A stretch of DNA of 64,000 nucleotides from Pseudomonas serbica (GTDB lineage: Bacteria; Pseudomonadota; Gammaproteobacteria; Pseudomonadales; Pseudomonadaceae), in the NCBI RefSeq assembly GCF_028823535.1, contig NZ_JAQIYM010000005.1, forward strand, positions 124,001 to 188,000, given 5' to 3'. Numbering within the stretch: the stretch's first letter is position 1; every line of letters starts with the position of its first letter. Below are positions 1-9,500 of the stretch, piece after piece. The position numbers and the translations under genes were made by a program. Below the pieces are notes generated by a model. It saw only the letters and a program-made list of their open reading frames with translations. It made no database searches and was not told the origin of the DNA.

Positions 1-1122
1 TTCGAACCGGTCGGCGCCAACGCCCGCGCCGTGGCGACCGGCACCTTGCTCGGTGGCCTGGCGCTGCTCTGGCTGGGCGGGTTGAAGCCGCTGCAACCGA
101 CGTTCGACGCCGCCCTCGACCTGGGTCGCTGGGGCCTGGCGGGCAGTTTGTGGACGTACTTTTTTGCTGCCCGGCGTCCTGTGGCGCTGGCGTCGTTGAA
201 CTCGCCGTTCCTTGGCGAGGAGGCGCGCCCCATGGCCGATACCGTCCTGGCGGACCTGGTGTCGGTGCAGAGCGAATCGTTTTTCGATGCGCGCCGCGTG
301 TGGCCCGGCATTCGTGGGCAGGTCCTCAGCCAGTTCGACACCTTGCGCGCTGAAGCGCTGGCCCAGGGCCGGTTGCAGGTGGCGGCCTGGGGGGCGAATA
401 CGGTGCGGACCGAGTTCGCCTTCCTGACCGGCATCAAGGTCGACCAACTCGGCGTACACCGCTTCAACCCCTATCGCCACCTGGCGCGCCAGGGCGTTGC
501 CAGCATCGCCCTGGAACTGAAAAGCCGTGGTTACCGCACGGTGTGCGTGCATCCTTATGTGGGCAGTTTCTACGGTCGAGACAAGGTATTGCCGGCACTG
601 GGCTTCGACGAATTCATCGACGTGCGCAGCTTCACCGAGCAGCAGAAGGCCGGGCCGTTTATCGGTGACTGCGCGGTGGCCGACAAGATCCGCGAACTGC
701 TCGATGCCCCGGGCCGCACGCAGCCGTTGTACATCCATGCCATCACCATGGAGAACCACGGGCCGTTGCACCTGGAAAGCGTCGCGGCGGACGATCTCGG
801 ACAATGGTTCGACCGCCCTTTGCCTGATGACCTGCGCGACCTCGCCCCGTACGTGCGCCACCTGGGCAACGCCGACCGCATGCTCGGCCAGTTGCGCGAG
901 CACATGCTGGCGCGCGGCACGCCGACCGGGCTGTGTTTCTTCGGTGACCATGTGCCGATCCTGCCCGACGTCTATGCCGCCCTGGGTGAGCCGGATGGCG
1001 ATACCGAGTACTTCATCTGGTCCAATACCACGCATGGCGCCAGCGCCCCTGCGAACCTGGGCGTCGAGCACCTGGCCAAGGCGTTTATCGATCACCTGGC
1101 GTCGGCACGCGATGCAGCGTGA
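1..1122 (+). CDS. LTA synthase family (sulfatase-fold) enzyme, 5' end missing
   Basis: The frame is open from the first base, so the N-terminus, probably the membrane part, lies upstream of the window. The visible 373 residues carry the alkaline-phosphatase/sulfatase fold of the LtaS/OpgB group. These include a metal-site start SVQSESFFD, a likely Thr nucleophile in GANTVRTEF, TMENHGP, and the distal metal motif FFGDHVPILPD. Family members transfer phosphoglycerol or phosphoethanolamine groups on the periplasmic side of the inner membrane. The stop overlaps the next gene by 11 bases and a KpsC-like gene follows, so it probably modifies or builds a capsule-type glycan or its lipid. Substrate is inferred, not known. 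Confidence 0.8.
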   Translation, partial: FEPVGANARAVATGTLLGGLALLWLGGLKPLQPTFDAALDLGRWGLAGSLWTYFFAARRPVALASLNSPFLGEEARPMADTVLADLVSVQSESFFDARRVWPGIRGQVLSQFDTLRAEALAQGRLQVAAWGANTVRTEFAFLTGIKVDQLGVHRFNPYRHLARQGVASIALELKSRGYRTVCVHPYVGSFYGRDKVLPALGFDEFIDVRSFTEQQKAGPFIGDCAVADKIRELLDAPGRTQPLYIHAITMENHGPLHLESVAADDLGQWFDRPLPDDLRDLAPYVRHLGNADRMLGQLREHMLARGTPTGLCFFGDHVPILPDVYAALGEPDGDTEYFIWSNTTHGASAPANLGVEHLAKAFIDHLASARDAA

Positions 1123-1708
1123 GCCGGTGCAGATCGTCCTCGCCTCGAATACATCGGAGCGCACGCCTGCGATTGCACGCTGGATCACCTCGGGGCGCGG
1201 CTCGCTGAAGTTCATCCTCGGCGACGAGGATTGCCGACACCGCCTGTTGGCGGACGGGATCAATTGGGACCGGGTGTTGCTTGCCTATCGCAGTGATGGC
1301 GCCGTCGGCTATGCGACGTTCAAACACCATCGACGCGGGCCGTTTTCACCAGGCCTTCGGCCCTTCGTACGGGAGTTCGGCCGTTTGGGCGGCACGCTGC
1401 GCTACGGGCTGTTCATGATCAGCGAGTGCCGCGAGTGGTACTACGGGTTTTACCTGTACGGCTTGCGCGTTCACAAAGTCGACCGCCGCCAAGGTGTCGC
1501 CAGCGCCTTGCTGCAGGCGGTGTGTGCGCGGGCGCTGGACAGCGAGCATGAAAAAATCGAGCTGGAAGTGCAGGCGAAAAACCTTGCCGCCCGGGCGTTT
1601 TATGCCCACCACGGTTTCGTGTCGATACGCACCATGAGCTGGCTCAGCCGCCTGATGCCGATTCCCACCGTGATCAACCTGCGCCGTCTGTTGTCGCCCC
1701 GCCCATGA
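1112..1708 (+). CDS. GNAT family N-acetyltransferase
   Basis: A 198-residue protein with the GNAT fold. The acetyl-CoA pyrophosphate loop is recognisable at DRRQGVASALLQ (about residues 127-138), and the C-terminal AARAFYAHHGF segment is typical of the family. The ATG lies inside the end of the preceding gene (11-base overlap), and its stop overlaps the start of the KpsC-like gene, so the three are translationally coupled. That tight packing suggests it acetylates an intermediate of the same polysaccharide or lipid pathway, possibly an amino group. The substrate cannot be read from sequence. Confidence 0.8.
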   Translation: MQREPVQIVLASNTSERTPAIARWITSGRGSLKFILGDEDCRHRLLADGINWDRVLLAYRSDGAVGYATFKHHRRGPFSPGLRPFVREFGRLGGTLRYGLFMISECREWYYGFYLYGLRVHKVDRRQGVASALLQAVCARALDSEHEKIELEVQAKNLAARAFYAHHGFVSIRTMSWLSRLMPIPTVINLRRLLSPRP

Positions 1709-3147
1709 GTGCCCACGAAATGCATCGACCCGTCGCCCTTGAGTCCCTGGTGGAAGGTCCCGGCTGGGTGGGCATCATGTCGCAATGGGTGATGTGGAAA
1801 GTCTTTCACCTGGGCGAGTTTCTCGACCCTGAGGGGCCGCCAAAGTGGCTGTGGCGACGCGGACTACAGCGGCCGGCGGGGTTGAAGGCGATATCCGGGA
1901 TCGGCTACAAAAGTTCGTCCGACCATGCGCGGGTATTGTGCAAGCGTTGGGGGATTCCCTATGTGGCGCTGGAGGACGGCTTCTTGCGTTCTTCGTCGCT
2001 GGGGGTGGAAGGCGATACGCCGATGTCGATGGTGGTCGACCCGATCGGCATTCATTACCTGGCCGATCGGCCGTCGCTGCTGGAAAACATCCTGCAGGTG
2101 CCCCATACCCTGAGCGCGGCGGACCTGGCCACCGCGCAGGAACTGATTGCGCTGATGCGCAGCAGCGGCATCGGCAAGTACAACAATGCGCCAGACTTGA
2201 GCGATGACGATCCGCTGGGGCAGGATCGGCCGTTGGTGCTGGTGGTGGATCAGACCTACGGCGACTTTTCGATTCCCGGTGGCGGGCTGTGTGAGGCGGA
2301 TTTCATCCGCATGCTCGACGCGGCCCTCGCGGAAAACCCCGAGGCGGATGTGCGGGTGCGGATCCACCCGGACTGCGTGAGCGGCCACAAGAAAAGCTGC
2401 CTGCTCGATGCCGCACGCGAGCGCGGCCTGGTGCTTGAGAGTCGTCATGTGTCCTGGGCCTCCCTGGCGCGCCGGGCCCGGCGGGTTTATGTGGGCACCA
2501 GCCAAGCCGGGCTCGAAGCCTTGATCCAGGGCATCCCGGTGACCTGTTTCGGCCTGCCGTTCTATGCAGGCTGGGGCTTGACCGATGACCGCCTGGCCAT
2601 CCCCCGCCGCCAGGCCCGACCGACTCTGGAGCAATTGGTGGCGGCCGCGTACATCCGCTATTGCCGTTATGTCGATCCGTTGACCGACCAGCGCTGCGAC
2701 GTCATGACCGTGGCCCGACAACTGGCCCGGCAAAAACAGCAGGACAGCCAGTTTGCCGGCAGCGTGACGGTGATTGGGGTGCCGCGGCGCGAGCGGTCGG
2801 CGATGCGTTCGTTGCTCAACAGCCGCTGGGGGGAGTTGACGTTCGCTCGCGATAACGCCGAACTGATCCCGACGGTAGCTCGCGAAACCGGCAAGTTGTT
2901 GGTGTGGCATGCCTGTGAATCAGCTGACCTGCAGGCCGGTGCCGAGGCCCATGGCGTGCCGGTGTGGCGTCTGCGCCCGGATGCGTTGCAGTGGCCGTGT
3001 GGTAATGAACAACCCTTGGCACACATCCGCGGTTTGCCTTGCAGCCCGCAACAGGCCCAGGCTCACAATGCCCGCCCCCAACCTGGTCTGCTCGACAGTT
3101 GTGCACGCTATCGACAGATTCGCAGGTACCTCAAGGGGATGTTCTGA
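1705..3147 (+). CDS. KpsC/RkpJ-like capsular polysaccharide protein
   Basis: A 480-residue protein of the KpsC/KpsS (capsule beta-Kdo transferase) superfamily. The signature ALEDGFLRS lies near residue 91, a basic-acid HPD motif near residue 227, and SQAGLEALIQG followed by PFYAGWGLTDDR near residues 271-295. Canonical KpsC has two such modules in about 670 residues. Here one full module is followed by a shorter C-terminal region without the second signature, closer in size to single-module relatives such as RkpJ. In group 2 capsules these enzymes build the Kdo linker on a lipid at the cytoplasmic face. It is the last gene of the plus-strand operon, overlapping the GNAT gene by 4 bases. Confidence 0.85.
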   Translation: MSAHEMHRPVALESLVEGPGWVGIMSQWVMWKVFHLGEFLDPEGPPKWLWRRGLQRPAGLKAISGIGYKSSSDHARVLCKRWGIPYVALEDGFLRSSSLGVEGDTPMSMVVDPIGIHYLADRPSLLENILQVPHTLSAADLATAQELIALMRSSGIGKYNNAPDLSDDDPLGQDRPLVLVVDQTYGDFSIPGGGLCEADFIRMLDAALAENPEADVRVRIHPDCVSGHKKSCLLDAARERGLVLESRHVSWASLARRARRVYVGTSQAGLEALIQGIPVTCFGLPFYAGWGLTDDRLAIPRRQARPTLEQLVAAAYIRYCRYVDPLTDQRCDVMTVARQLARQKQQDSQFAGSVTVIGVPRRERSAMRSLLNSRWGELTFARDNAELIPTVARETGKLLVWHACESADLQAGAEAHGVPVWRLRPDALQWPCGNEQPLAHIRGLPCSPQQAQAHNARPQPGLLDSCARYRQIRRYLKGMF

Positions 3148-3189
3148 GGATTGCCGGCGGCCTTGATTCTTATATCGAGCTCGAGGGCC

Positions 3190-3984
3190 TCTTCGCAGGC
3201 AAGCCAGCGCCTACACATACAGCGTGGTATTGCAGCGGACCATCGTGGCATTGCACGGGACCTGCAGGAGCCGGCTTGCCGGCGAAGGCGGTCTTGAGTT
3301 TTGTATCGGGTTTGAGGACGCCTTCGCTGGCAAGCCAGCTCCTACACATACAGCGTGGTATGCACCGGAGCATCGTGGCATTGCACGGGACCTGTAGGAG
3401 CCGGCTTGCCGGCGAAGGCGGTCTTGAATTTTGTATTGGGTTTGAGGACGCCTTCGCTGGCAAGCCAGCTCCTACACGTACAGCGTGGTATTGCACCGGA
3501 CCATCGTGGCATTGCACGGGACCTGTAGGAGCCGGCTTGCCGGCGAAGGCGGTCTTGAGTTTTGTATTGGGTTTGAGGACGCCTTCGCTGGCAAGCCAGC
3601 TCCTACACATACAGCGTGGTACTGCATCGGACCATGTGGCATTACACGGGACCTGTAGGAGCCGGCTTGCCGGCGAAGGCGGTCTTGAGTTTTGTATTGG
3701 GTTTGAGGACGCCTTCGCTGGCAAGCCAGCTCCTACACGTACAGCGTGGTGTTGCATCGGACCATCGTGGCGGGACCTGTAGGAGCCGGCTTGCCGGCGA
3801 AGGCGGTCTTGAGTTTTGTATCGGGTTTGAGGACGCCTTCGCTGGCAAGCCAGCTCCTACACAAACAGCGTGGTATTACACCGGACCATCCTGGCGGGAC
3901 CTGTAGGAGCCGGCTTGCCGGCGAAGGCGGTCTTGAGTTTTGTAGCGGGTTTAAGGACGCCTTCGCTGGCAAGCCAGCTCCTAC
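3190..3984. repeat. tandem REPIN array, left of RAYT (6 units plus a half)
   Basis: Six 82-bp REPINs in tandem. Each opens with GTAGGAGCCGGCTTGCCGG and closes with CTGGCAAGCCAGCTCCTAC in inverted orientation. Left arms start near 3264, 3394, 3525, 3655, 3779 and 3903, a period of 124-131 bp. Linkers of about 42-49 bp contain a GCGTGGTATTGCA-like sequence. A lone degenerate right arm (3190-3214) precedes the array. It fills the 3' side of the capsule operon and can fold into long hairpins, so it may also end or protect that transcript. Long ORFs across it are only translated repeats. Confidence 0.95.
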
Positions 3985-4078
3985 AAAACCATTGTGGTAT
4001 CTGGCTTGGTCATATCCGGAACCAAACCTTTTCAATGTCAAATTTCCTGCGCACTAGCCTTACCTTTTTCGATTGATA

Positions 4079-4085
4079 AAGGAGG
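4079..4085 (+). promoter_or_regulatory. ribosome binding site of the RAYT gene
   Basis: A full AAGGAGG Shine-Dalgarno sits 8 bases before the TTG at 4094. No ATG or GTG is suitably placed, so this site decides a TTG start. An upstream in-frame TTG at 4073 would place the site inside the coding region. Confidence 0.7.
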
Positions 4086-4093
4086 GCAAAGGA

Positions 4094-4552
4094 TTGTCCA
4101 TTCGATCACATGCCAACCATCTGCGCTCCGGGCGCTACTCGCAGTCCGGACAGATATACCTGCTCACCGCCGTTACCCGCCTGCGCGAACCGCTCTTCAG
4201 CGATTGGCGTGTCGGACGGTTGGTGGTCGAGCAATTTCGTCAGGCCCAGACAGAGGAGCAGGCCAATTCCCTGGCCTGGGTGGTGATGCCTGACCACTTT
4301 CACTGGCTGATCGAGCTCCAGAACAACACGCTGGCTGGCTTGATGAGGGCGACCAAATCCCGTTGCGCAAGGACCGTGAATGCCCGCTTGGGCCGCACCG
4401 GGCAGATGTGGCAGAAAGGTTTCCATGACCGGGCGATTCGTCGCGAGGAGGATTTACGGACCGTGGCGCGTTACATCATTGCCAATCCATTGCGGGCTGG
4501 CCTGGTCAGGCGGGTACAGGATTATCCATTGTGGGACGCCATTTGGTTGTAG
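4094..4552 (+). CDS. tnpA_REP: REP-associated tyrosine transposase (RAYT)
   Basis: A 152-residue Y1-transposase (HUH superfamily) of the RAYT group. Seen: the histidine pair in PDHFHWLIEL (about residues 65-74), the QMWQKGFHDRAIR segment, and a helix with the catalytic Tyr in RYIIANPLRAGLV near the C-terminus. RAYTs nick single-stranded REP/REPIN hairpins. This copy lies exactly between two tandem REPIN arrays, the arrangement expected for its own substrates. Its TAG stop is the TAG of the first right-hand REP (GTAGGAGC). Start chosen from the strong AAGGAGG site before TTG 4094. Confidence 0.92.
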   Translation: MSIRSHANHLRSGRYSQSGQIYLLTAVTRLREPLFSDWRVGRLVVEQFRQAQTEEQANSLAWVVMPDHFHWLIELQNNTLAGLMRATKSRCARTVNARLGRTGQMWQKGFHDRAIRREEDLRTVARYIIANPLRAGLVRRVQDYPLWDAIWL

Positions 4553-5180
4553 GAGCCGGCTTGCCGGCGAAGGCGGTTTTGAATTTTGTGTTGGGCTTGA
4601 GGGACCCTTCGCTGGCAAGCCAGCTCCTACAAAAAAATCGTGGCATTGCCCGGGACTTGTAGGAGCCGGCTTGCCGGCGAAGGCGGTCTTGAATCTTGTA
4701 TCGGGCTTGAGGGCCCCTTCGCTGGCAAGCCAGCTCCTACAAAAACATCGTGGCATTGCACGGGACTTGTAGGAGCCGGCTTGCCGGCGAAGGCGGTCTT
4801 GAATCTTGTATCGGGCTTGAGGGCCCCTTCGCTGGCAAGCCAGCTCCTACAAAAACATCGTGGCATTGCACGGGACCTGTAGGAGCCGGCTTGCCGGCGA
4901 AGGCGGTTTTGAATTTTGTGTTGGGCTTGAGGGACCCTTCGCTGGCAAGCCAGCTCCTACAAAAACATCGTGGCATTGCACGGGACTTGTAGGAGCCGGC
5001 TTGCCGGCGAAGGCGGGCTTGAATCTTGTATCGGGCTTGAGGGCCCCTTCGCTGGCAAGCCAGCTCCTACAAAAAAATCGTGGCATTGCACGGGACTTGT
5101 AGGAGCCGGCTTGCCGGCGAAGGCGGTTTTGAATTTTGTGTTGGGCTTGAGGGACCCTTCGCTGGCAAGCCAGCTCCTAC
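4549..5180. repeat. tandem REPIN array, right of RAYT (6 units, exact 110-bp period)
   Basis: Six 82-bp REPINs start at 4549, 4659, 4769, 4879, 4989 and 5099, joined by 28-bp linkers (AAAAA(A/C)ATCGTGGCATTGC...). Two unit types are visible by their centres, one with GAATTTTGTGTTGGG (A) and one with GAATCTTGTATCGGG (B), in the order A B B A B A. The strict period differs from the 124-131 bp of the left array, so the two arrays expanded independently. The array ends 41 bp before the stop of the oxoamine synthase gene. Confidence 0.95.
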
Positions 5181-5221
5181 ATTGGATCGGGAGCGGCCGC
5201 GAGCGAGTGGCGGAGGCGGCG

Positions 5222-6571
5222 TTAGAGCTTTTGCAGCTCCTGCGCAACGATGGCCACGGTCTCGGCGATTTGTTCGGGGGTGTGCAGGCACGAGACGAAG
5301 AAACGCACGCGCGCGGCTTTTTCCGGGACGGCCGGGTGCAGGATCGGTTGCGCGTTGATCCCACGCTTGGCCAGGGCACCGGACAGTTGCGTGGCTTTTA
5401 GCGAACTGCCGGTGATCACCGGAATCACCGCAAGCCCGGTGCTGGTGCCGGTGTCCAGCCCCGCTTCACGGGCCAGGGCGAGGAACTGTTGGCCGCGGGC
5501 CTGCAAGGTCGCCACGCGCTCGGCGTCGTCGGCCAGGCAGCGCACGGCGGCCAGTGCTGCCGCCGCCACCGAGGCCGGCATGCCGACGCTGTAGAGAAAC
5601 CCGGGCGCCATGAACTTCAGGTGTTCGACCAGGGCCGACTCGCCGGCAATGTAGCCACCGCAGCTGGCCAGGGTCTTGCTCAGGGTGCCCATCCAGATGT
5701 CGACGTCCTTGCCCGCCAGGCCGAAGTGTTCGCGAATGCCCTTGCCGTTGGCCCCCATGACCCCCAGCGAGTGGGCCTCGTCGACCATCAAAAACACCTT
5801 GTGCTTGTTCTTCAGCTCTACGAAGCGCGGCAGGTCCGGGTAGTCGCCGTCCATGCTGTAGATGCCTTCGAGCACCACCAGCACCCGCTCGAAATGCTGG
5901 CGTTGATCACCCAGCAGACGGTCGAGGGCGTCAAAGTCGTTGTGGGCAAAACTCAAGCGCCGCGCGCCGGACAACTGGATGCCTTGCAGCACGCTGTTGT
6001 GGATAAGTTCGTCGTGGATCACCAGGTCCCGCGGGCCGAACAGGTAGCCGATGGTGGTGACGTTGGTGGCATGGCCACTGACGAAGGTCACCGCGTCGTC
6101 CACCTCGTACAGCCGCGCCAGTTCGGCCTCCAGCTCGCGATGGATCGGCCGGTCGCCGGACACCAGGCGGCTGGCCGACACCGACGTGCCGTAGTGATCG
6201 ATCGCCGCCTTGGCCGCCTCGGCAACCAGCGGATGCCCGGAGTAACCCAGGTAGTTGTAGCTGGCGAAGTTGACGAAGCGTTGCCCGCCGATCGTGGTTT
6301 CGGCGCCCGCCAGGCTTTCATGCAGCTTGAAGAACGGATTGGTCAGGCCAAAGCGCGCCGCGCCGTCATGCATGATCCGCAGTTGCTGGTAACCGGGGTG
6401 CTGGTCGAAGCGGTAGAACTGCTCCGGCACCGCCCGGGCATGGCGACTGACGTCCGCCAGCGAGGCCGGCGGCGCGCCGTCGCCGGTCTGCCGCAGGCGC
6501 CGCTCCAGGGCTTGCTGGATCAGCTTGTCTTTCATCGAAGCGCCAAGCCCTGAAGTACTTTTAGAGGTCAT
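5222..6571 (-). CDS. alpha-oxoamine synthase (AONS/KBL family, RkpG-like)
   Basis: A 449-residue PLP enzyme of the family that includes 8-amino-7-oxononanoate synthase, 2-amino-3-ketobutyrate CoA ligase and serine palmitoyltransferase. Seen: NFASYNYLGYSGHP, VSGHATNVTTIG, DEAHSLGVMG, and the PLP lysine in GTLSKTLASCGGY (about K299). It is about 50-60 residues longer at the N-terminus than BioF or Kbl. Such enzymes condense an acyl thioester with an amino acid and lose CO2. The ATG lies 2 bases after the PKS stop, so the two genes are coupled. The PKS has no release domain, so this enzyme is the likely off-loader, giving a long-chain aminoketone. An alternative internal start is ATG 6535. Confidence 0.9.
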   Translation of the reverse strand: MTSKSTSGLGASMKDKLIQQALERRLRQTGDGAPPASLADVSRHARAVPEQFYRFDQHPGYQQLRIMHDGAARFGLTNPFFKLHESLAGAETTIGGQRFVNFASYNYLGYSGHPLVAEAAKAAIDHYGTSVSASRLVSGDRPIHRELEAELARLYEVDDAVTFVSGHATNVTTIGYLFGPRDLVIHDELIHNSVLQGIQLSGARRLSFAHNDFDALDRLLGDQRQHFERVLVVLEGIYSMDGDYPDLPRFVELKNKHKVFLMVDEAHSLGVMGANGKGIREHFGLAGKDVDIWMGTLSKTLASCGGYIAGESALVEHLKFMAPGFLYSVGMPASVAAAALAAVRCLADDAERVATLQARGQQFLALAREAGLDTGTSTGLAVIPVITGSSLKATQLSGALAKRGINAQPILHPAVPEKAARVRFFVSCLHTPEQIAETVAIVAQELQKL

Positions 6572-6573
6572 AG

Positions 6574-9500
6574 TCAATTGATCAAACGGGATAGTTGAGA
6601 ATCAGGGTCGCGCGCGCCTTCACGGACCTGCGCCAGCTCGGCTTCGGACAGATCGGCGCCATGGCGCGCCAGTGTCAGCGCCTGCAAGTTGTCTTCGGCA
6701 ATCGGGGCGGCCTCGGCATCCTGGCTGCCGCGCAACAGTTCGAGGATGCGCACGGTCAATTTGGCGATGCTCGAAGTTTCGCTCAGTTCCATCACCGGCA
6801 AGCGAATGCCGAAGCGCTCCTCGACCGCCACCACCAGCTCCACACTCATCAACGAGTCCAGCCCCAGTTCCTGCAACGGCCGGCTGCTGTCGAGCTTGCT
6901 GGTCGGCATGCGCAGGATCTCGCTGATTTCCTGCTTGAGCATCTCGGCGAACAGCTCGGTGAGTTCCTGGTCGTTCATCTCCAGCAACAGGCGCTGGATG
7001 TCATCGACGTTGCTCTCCTCCTCCTGCTCGCCACTGTGCAGGCGCGCCAGTTCACTGAACTTGGGCGAGCCGGCGGCTGGCAGGAAGCGCGACAGGGCTT
7101 TCCAGTCGAGTTCCAGCACACCCAGCCCGGAGCGCTGTTGCAGCAGCAGGCGTTCCAGGGTGTCGAGCGCCGCTTGCGACTGCAAGGCCGCGCCGCCCAT
7201 GCGGCTTTGCAGGGCGTCCTTGACGTCCTGGTTGCGCGCGAGGAAACCGGCATCGTCGATGGCCCCCCACAGCACGGCCGTGGCCGGCAAGCCTTGCAAC
7301 AGGCGATGACGGGCCAGGGCTTCGAGCCAGTGGTTGGCGGCCACGTAGTTGGCCTGCCCCGGGTTGCCGAACAGGGTGGTCGCCGAGGAGAACAGCACGA
7401 AGAAGTCCAGCGCCAGGTGCGCGGTCAGTTCGTGCAGGTACTGCGCGCCCTTGGCCTTGGGTTCGAGCACCCGTTGCAGTTGCGCCTGGGTCAGGTTGCG
7501 GATCAGTCCGTCTTCGAACACGGTGGCCGCATGCACCACGCCACGCAGCGGCGCCGTGGAGGCTTCGATGCTGGCCAACACGCTGCGCAGTTGGGCGCTG
7601 TCGGTGATGTCGCAAGCCAGCGCCTGCACCTCGATGCCCTGCTCACGCCACGCCGCCAGCGCCGGTTGCGCTTCTTCGGTGGCGGCGCCGCGCCGACCCA
7701 GTAACGCCAGGTGCCGCGCGCCCTTGTCCACCAGCCATTGCGCGGTGCGCAGGCCGAAACCGCTGAGCCCGCCGGTGACCAGATAGGTGCCGTCGGCCGC
7801 CAGCTGCAATGCCTGCGCCTGTGCCAGCGGTGCGCGGAACACCTGCTGGATCGGCGTGCGGTAGGTGACGACGATCTTGCCGATCTGCCGCGCCTGCTGC
7901 ATGTAGCGGAACGACTCGACGACATCGTTTGCATCGAACTCGCGGTACGGCAACGGGCTGAGGATGCCATCGCGGAACAGCTGCATCATGTCGCCGAACA
8001 GGCGGCGGGTCAGGTCCGGGCGTTCGCTCATCAGCTGGTCGGCGTCGATGCCGAAGTAGCTGATGTTGTTGCGGAACGGACGCAGTCCGATCTTGGTGTT
8101 CTGGTAGAAGTCACGCTTGCCCAGCTCCAGGAAACGGCCGAAGGGCTTGAGCACTTGCAGGTTGCGGTTGATCGCCTCGCCCGCCAGGGAATTGAGCACC
8201 ACGTCGACGCCACGGCCGTCAGTGATCGCGAGGATCTCGTCGGCAAACGCCAGCGAGCGCGAATCGAACACATGCTCGACCCCGAGCAGGCGCAGGAAGT
8301 CGCGTTTTTCATCGCTGCCGGCGGTGGCGTAGATCTCGGCCCCGGACCATTTGGCGATCTGGATCGCGGCAATGCCGACACCGCCCGCGGCGCCGTGGAT
8401 GAGGATTTTTTCGCCCGGTTCCAGGCGCGCCAGGTGGTGCAGCGCGTAGTACACGGTGAAGAAGGTACTCGGAATGGTCGCCGCCGCCTCGAAGGACATG
8501 CCCTCGGGAATCCGCGCCACTGCATTGGCATTGGTGATCAGGCGATTGGCGAAGCTCGACGGGCCAAAGCCGACAACCCGGTCACCCGGCTGGAAGTCGC
8601 CCTGCACCTGCGCACCCTTGCCGCGCACGACACCGGCGAATTCGAAGCCCAGGGTCGGGCCGGAGAAGCCGTTCTCGATGGCTTCGTCCGACAACAGGCC
8701 GAGGGCATACATGACATCGCGGAAATTCAGGCCGGTGGCCTGCACCTCGATGTCCAGCTCATCGCCGGCCGGCAGCAACGGCTCATGGGCTTCCCAGCGC
8801 AGGTTGCGCAACTGGCCCGGCAGCTCGAAGCCAAGGCTGACCTGGGTCGCGAGCTGTTGCTCGGCGCCAGCCTCCTGATGATCAGGGCGCACCCGCAGGC
8901 GGGCCACGTAACGATCGCCCTCGGCACTGATGGCCAGTTCGGTTTCGTCATCGGCGTTGAGCAGGGCCGGCAGCAACGCTTCGACACCGGCCCCTTCGGC
9001 CAGGTCCAGCAGGCGCACGCGGCAACCCACGGCTTCGTTGGCCAGGGTGCGACCAAAGCCCCACAGCGCCGCGTCGGCGACGGATGCCAGGCTACCGGCG
9101 ACCTGTGCCGCGGCCGGCAGCAAATGCACCGCCGCGCCACGGGTCAGCAGCCAGCAATCGGGGCTGATGCCCGCCTGCTCGCACGCTTGGGTCAGTGCCG
9201 CGGCCAGCATGCAGCGCCGCGCCTGATCATCCAGGCCCTCGCTGCCGAACAGGCCACTGAGCAACAGCAGGTGCTGTGGCGCGGGCGTGGCGCGCAGTTG
9301 CGCGGCCAGGTCCTGAGCCGGTGCCGGCGCCAACCAGTCAACGCTTTGCCCTTGCTCGCGCAGGGCGGCAGCCAGTTGTTCGGCGAAGGCTTGTTCCGCG
9401 CCCTGCTCATCGGCCACCAGCAACCAGCGCTGGGCCGGCAGGGGTTGCGACTCGAAGGCCGCCGCTTGTTCAGCCGCGCCTACCAGTACGTAGCTGCCGC

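Noticed and set aside
3190..5180. Regular tandem arrays as a possible CRISPR locus
   Set aside because: The repeated part is 82 bp with inverted arms, the spacers are near-identical linkers, and no cas genes are nearby; these are REPINs.
3039..5400. Many open frames on both strands of 65-250 codons with PAPT / LAGEGG / SRLAGE-type repeats
   Set aside because: They are translations of the REPIN arrays; the repeat has no stop in several frames. No start sites or protein families support them.
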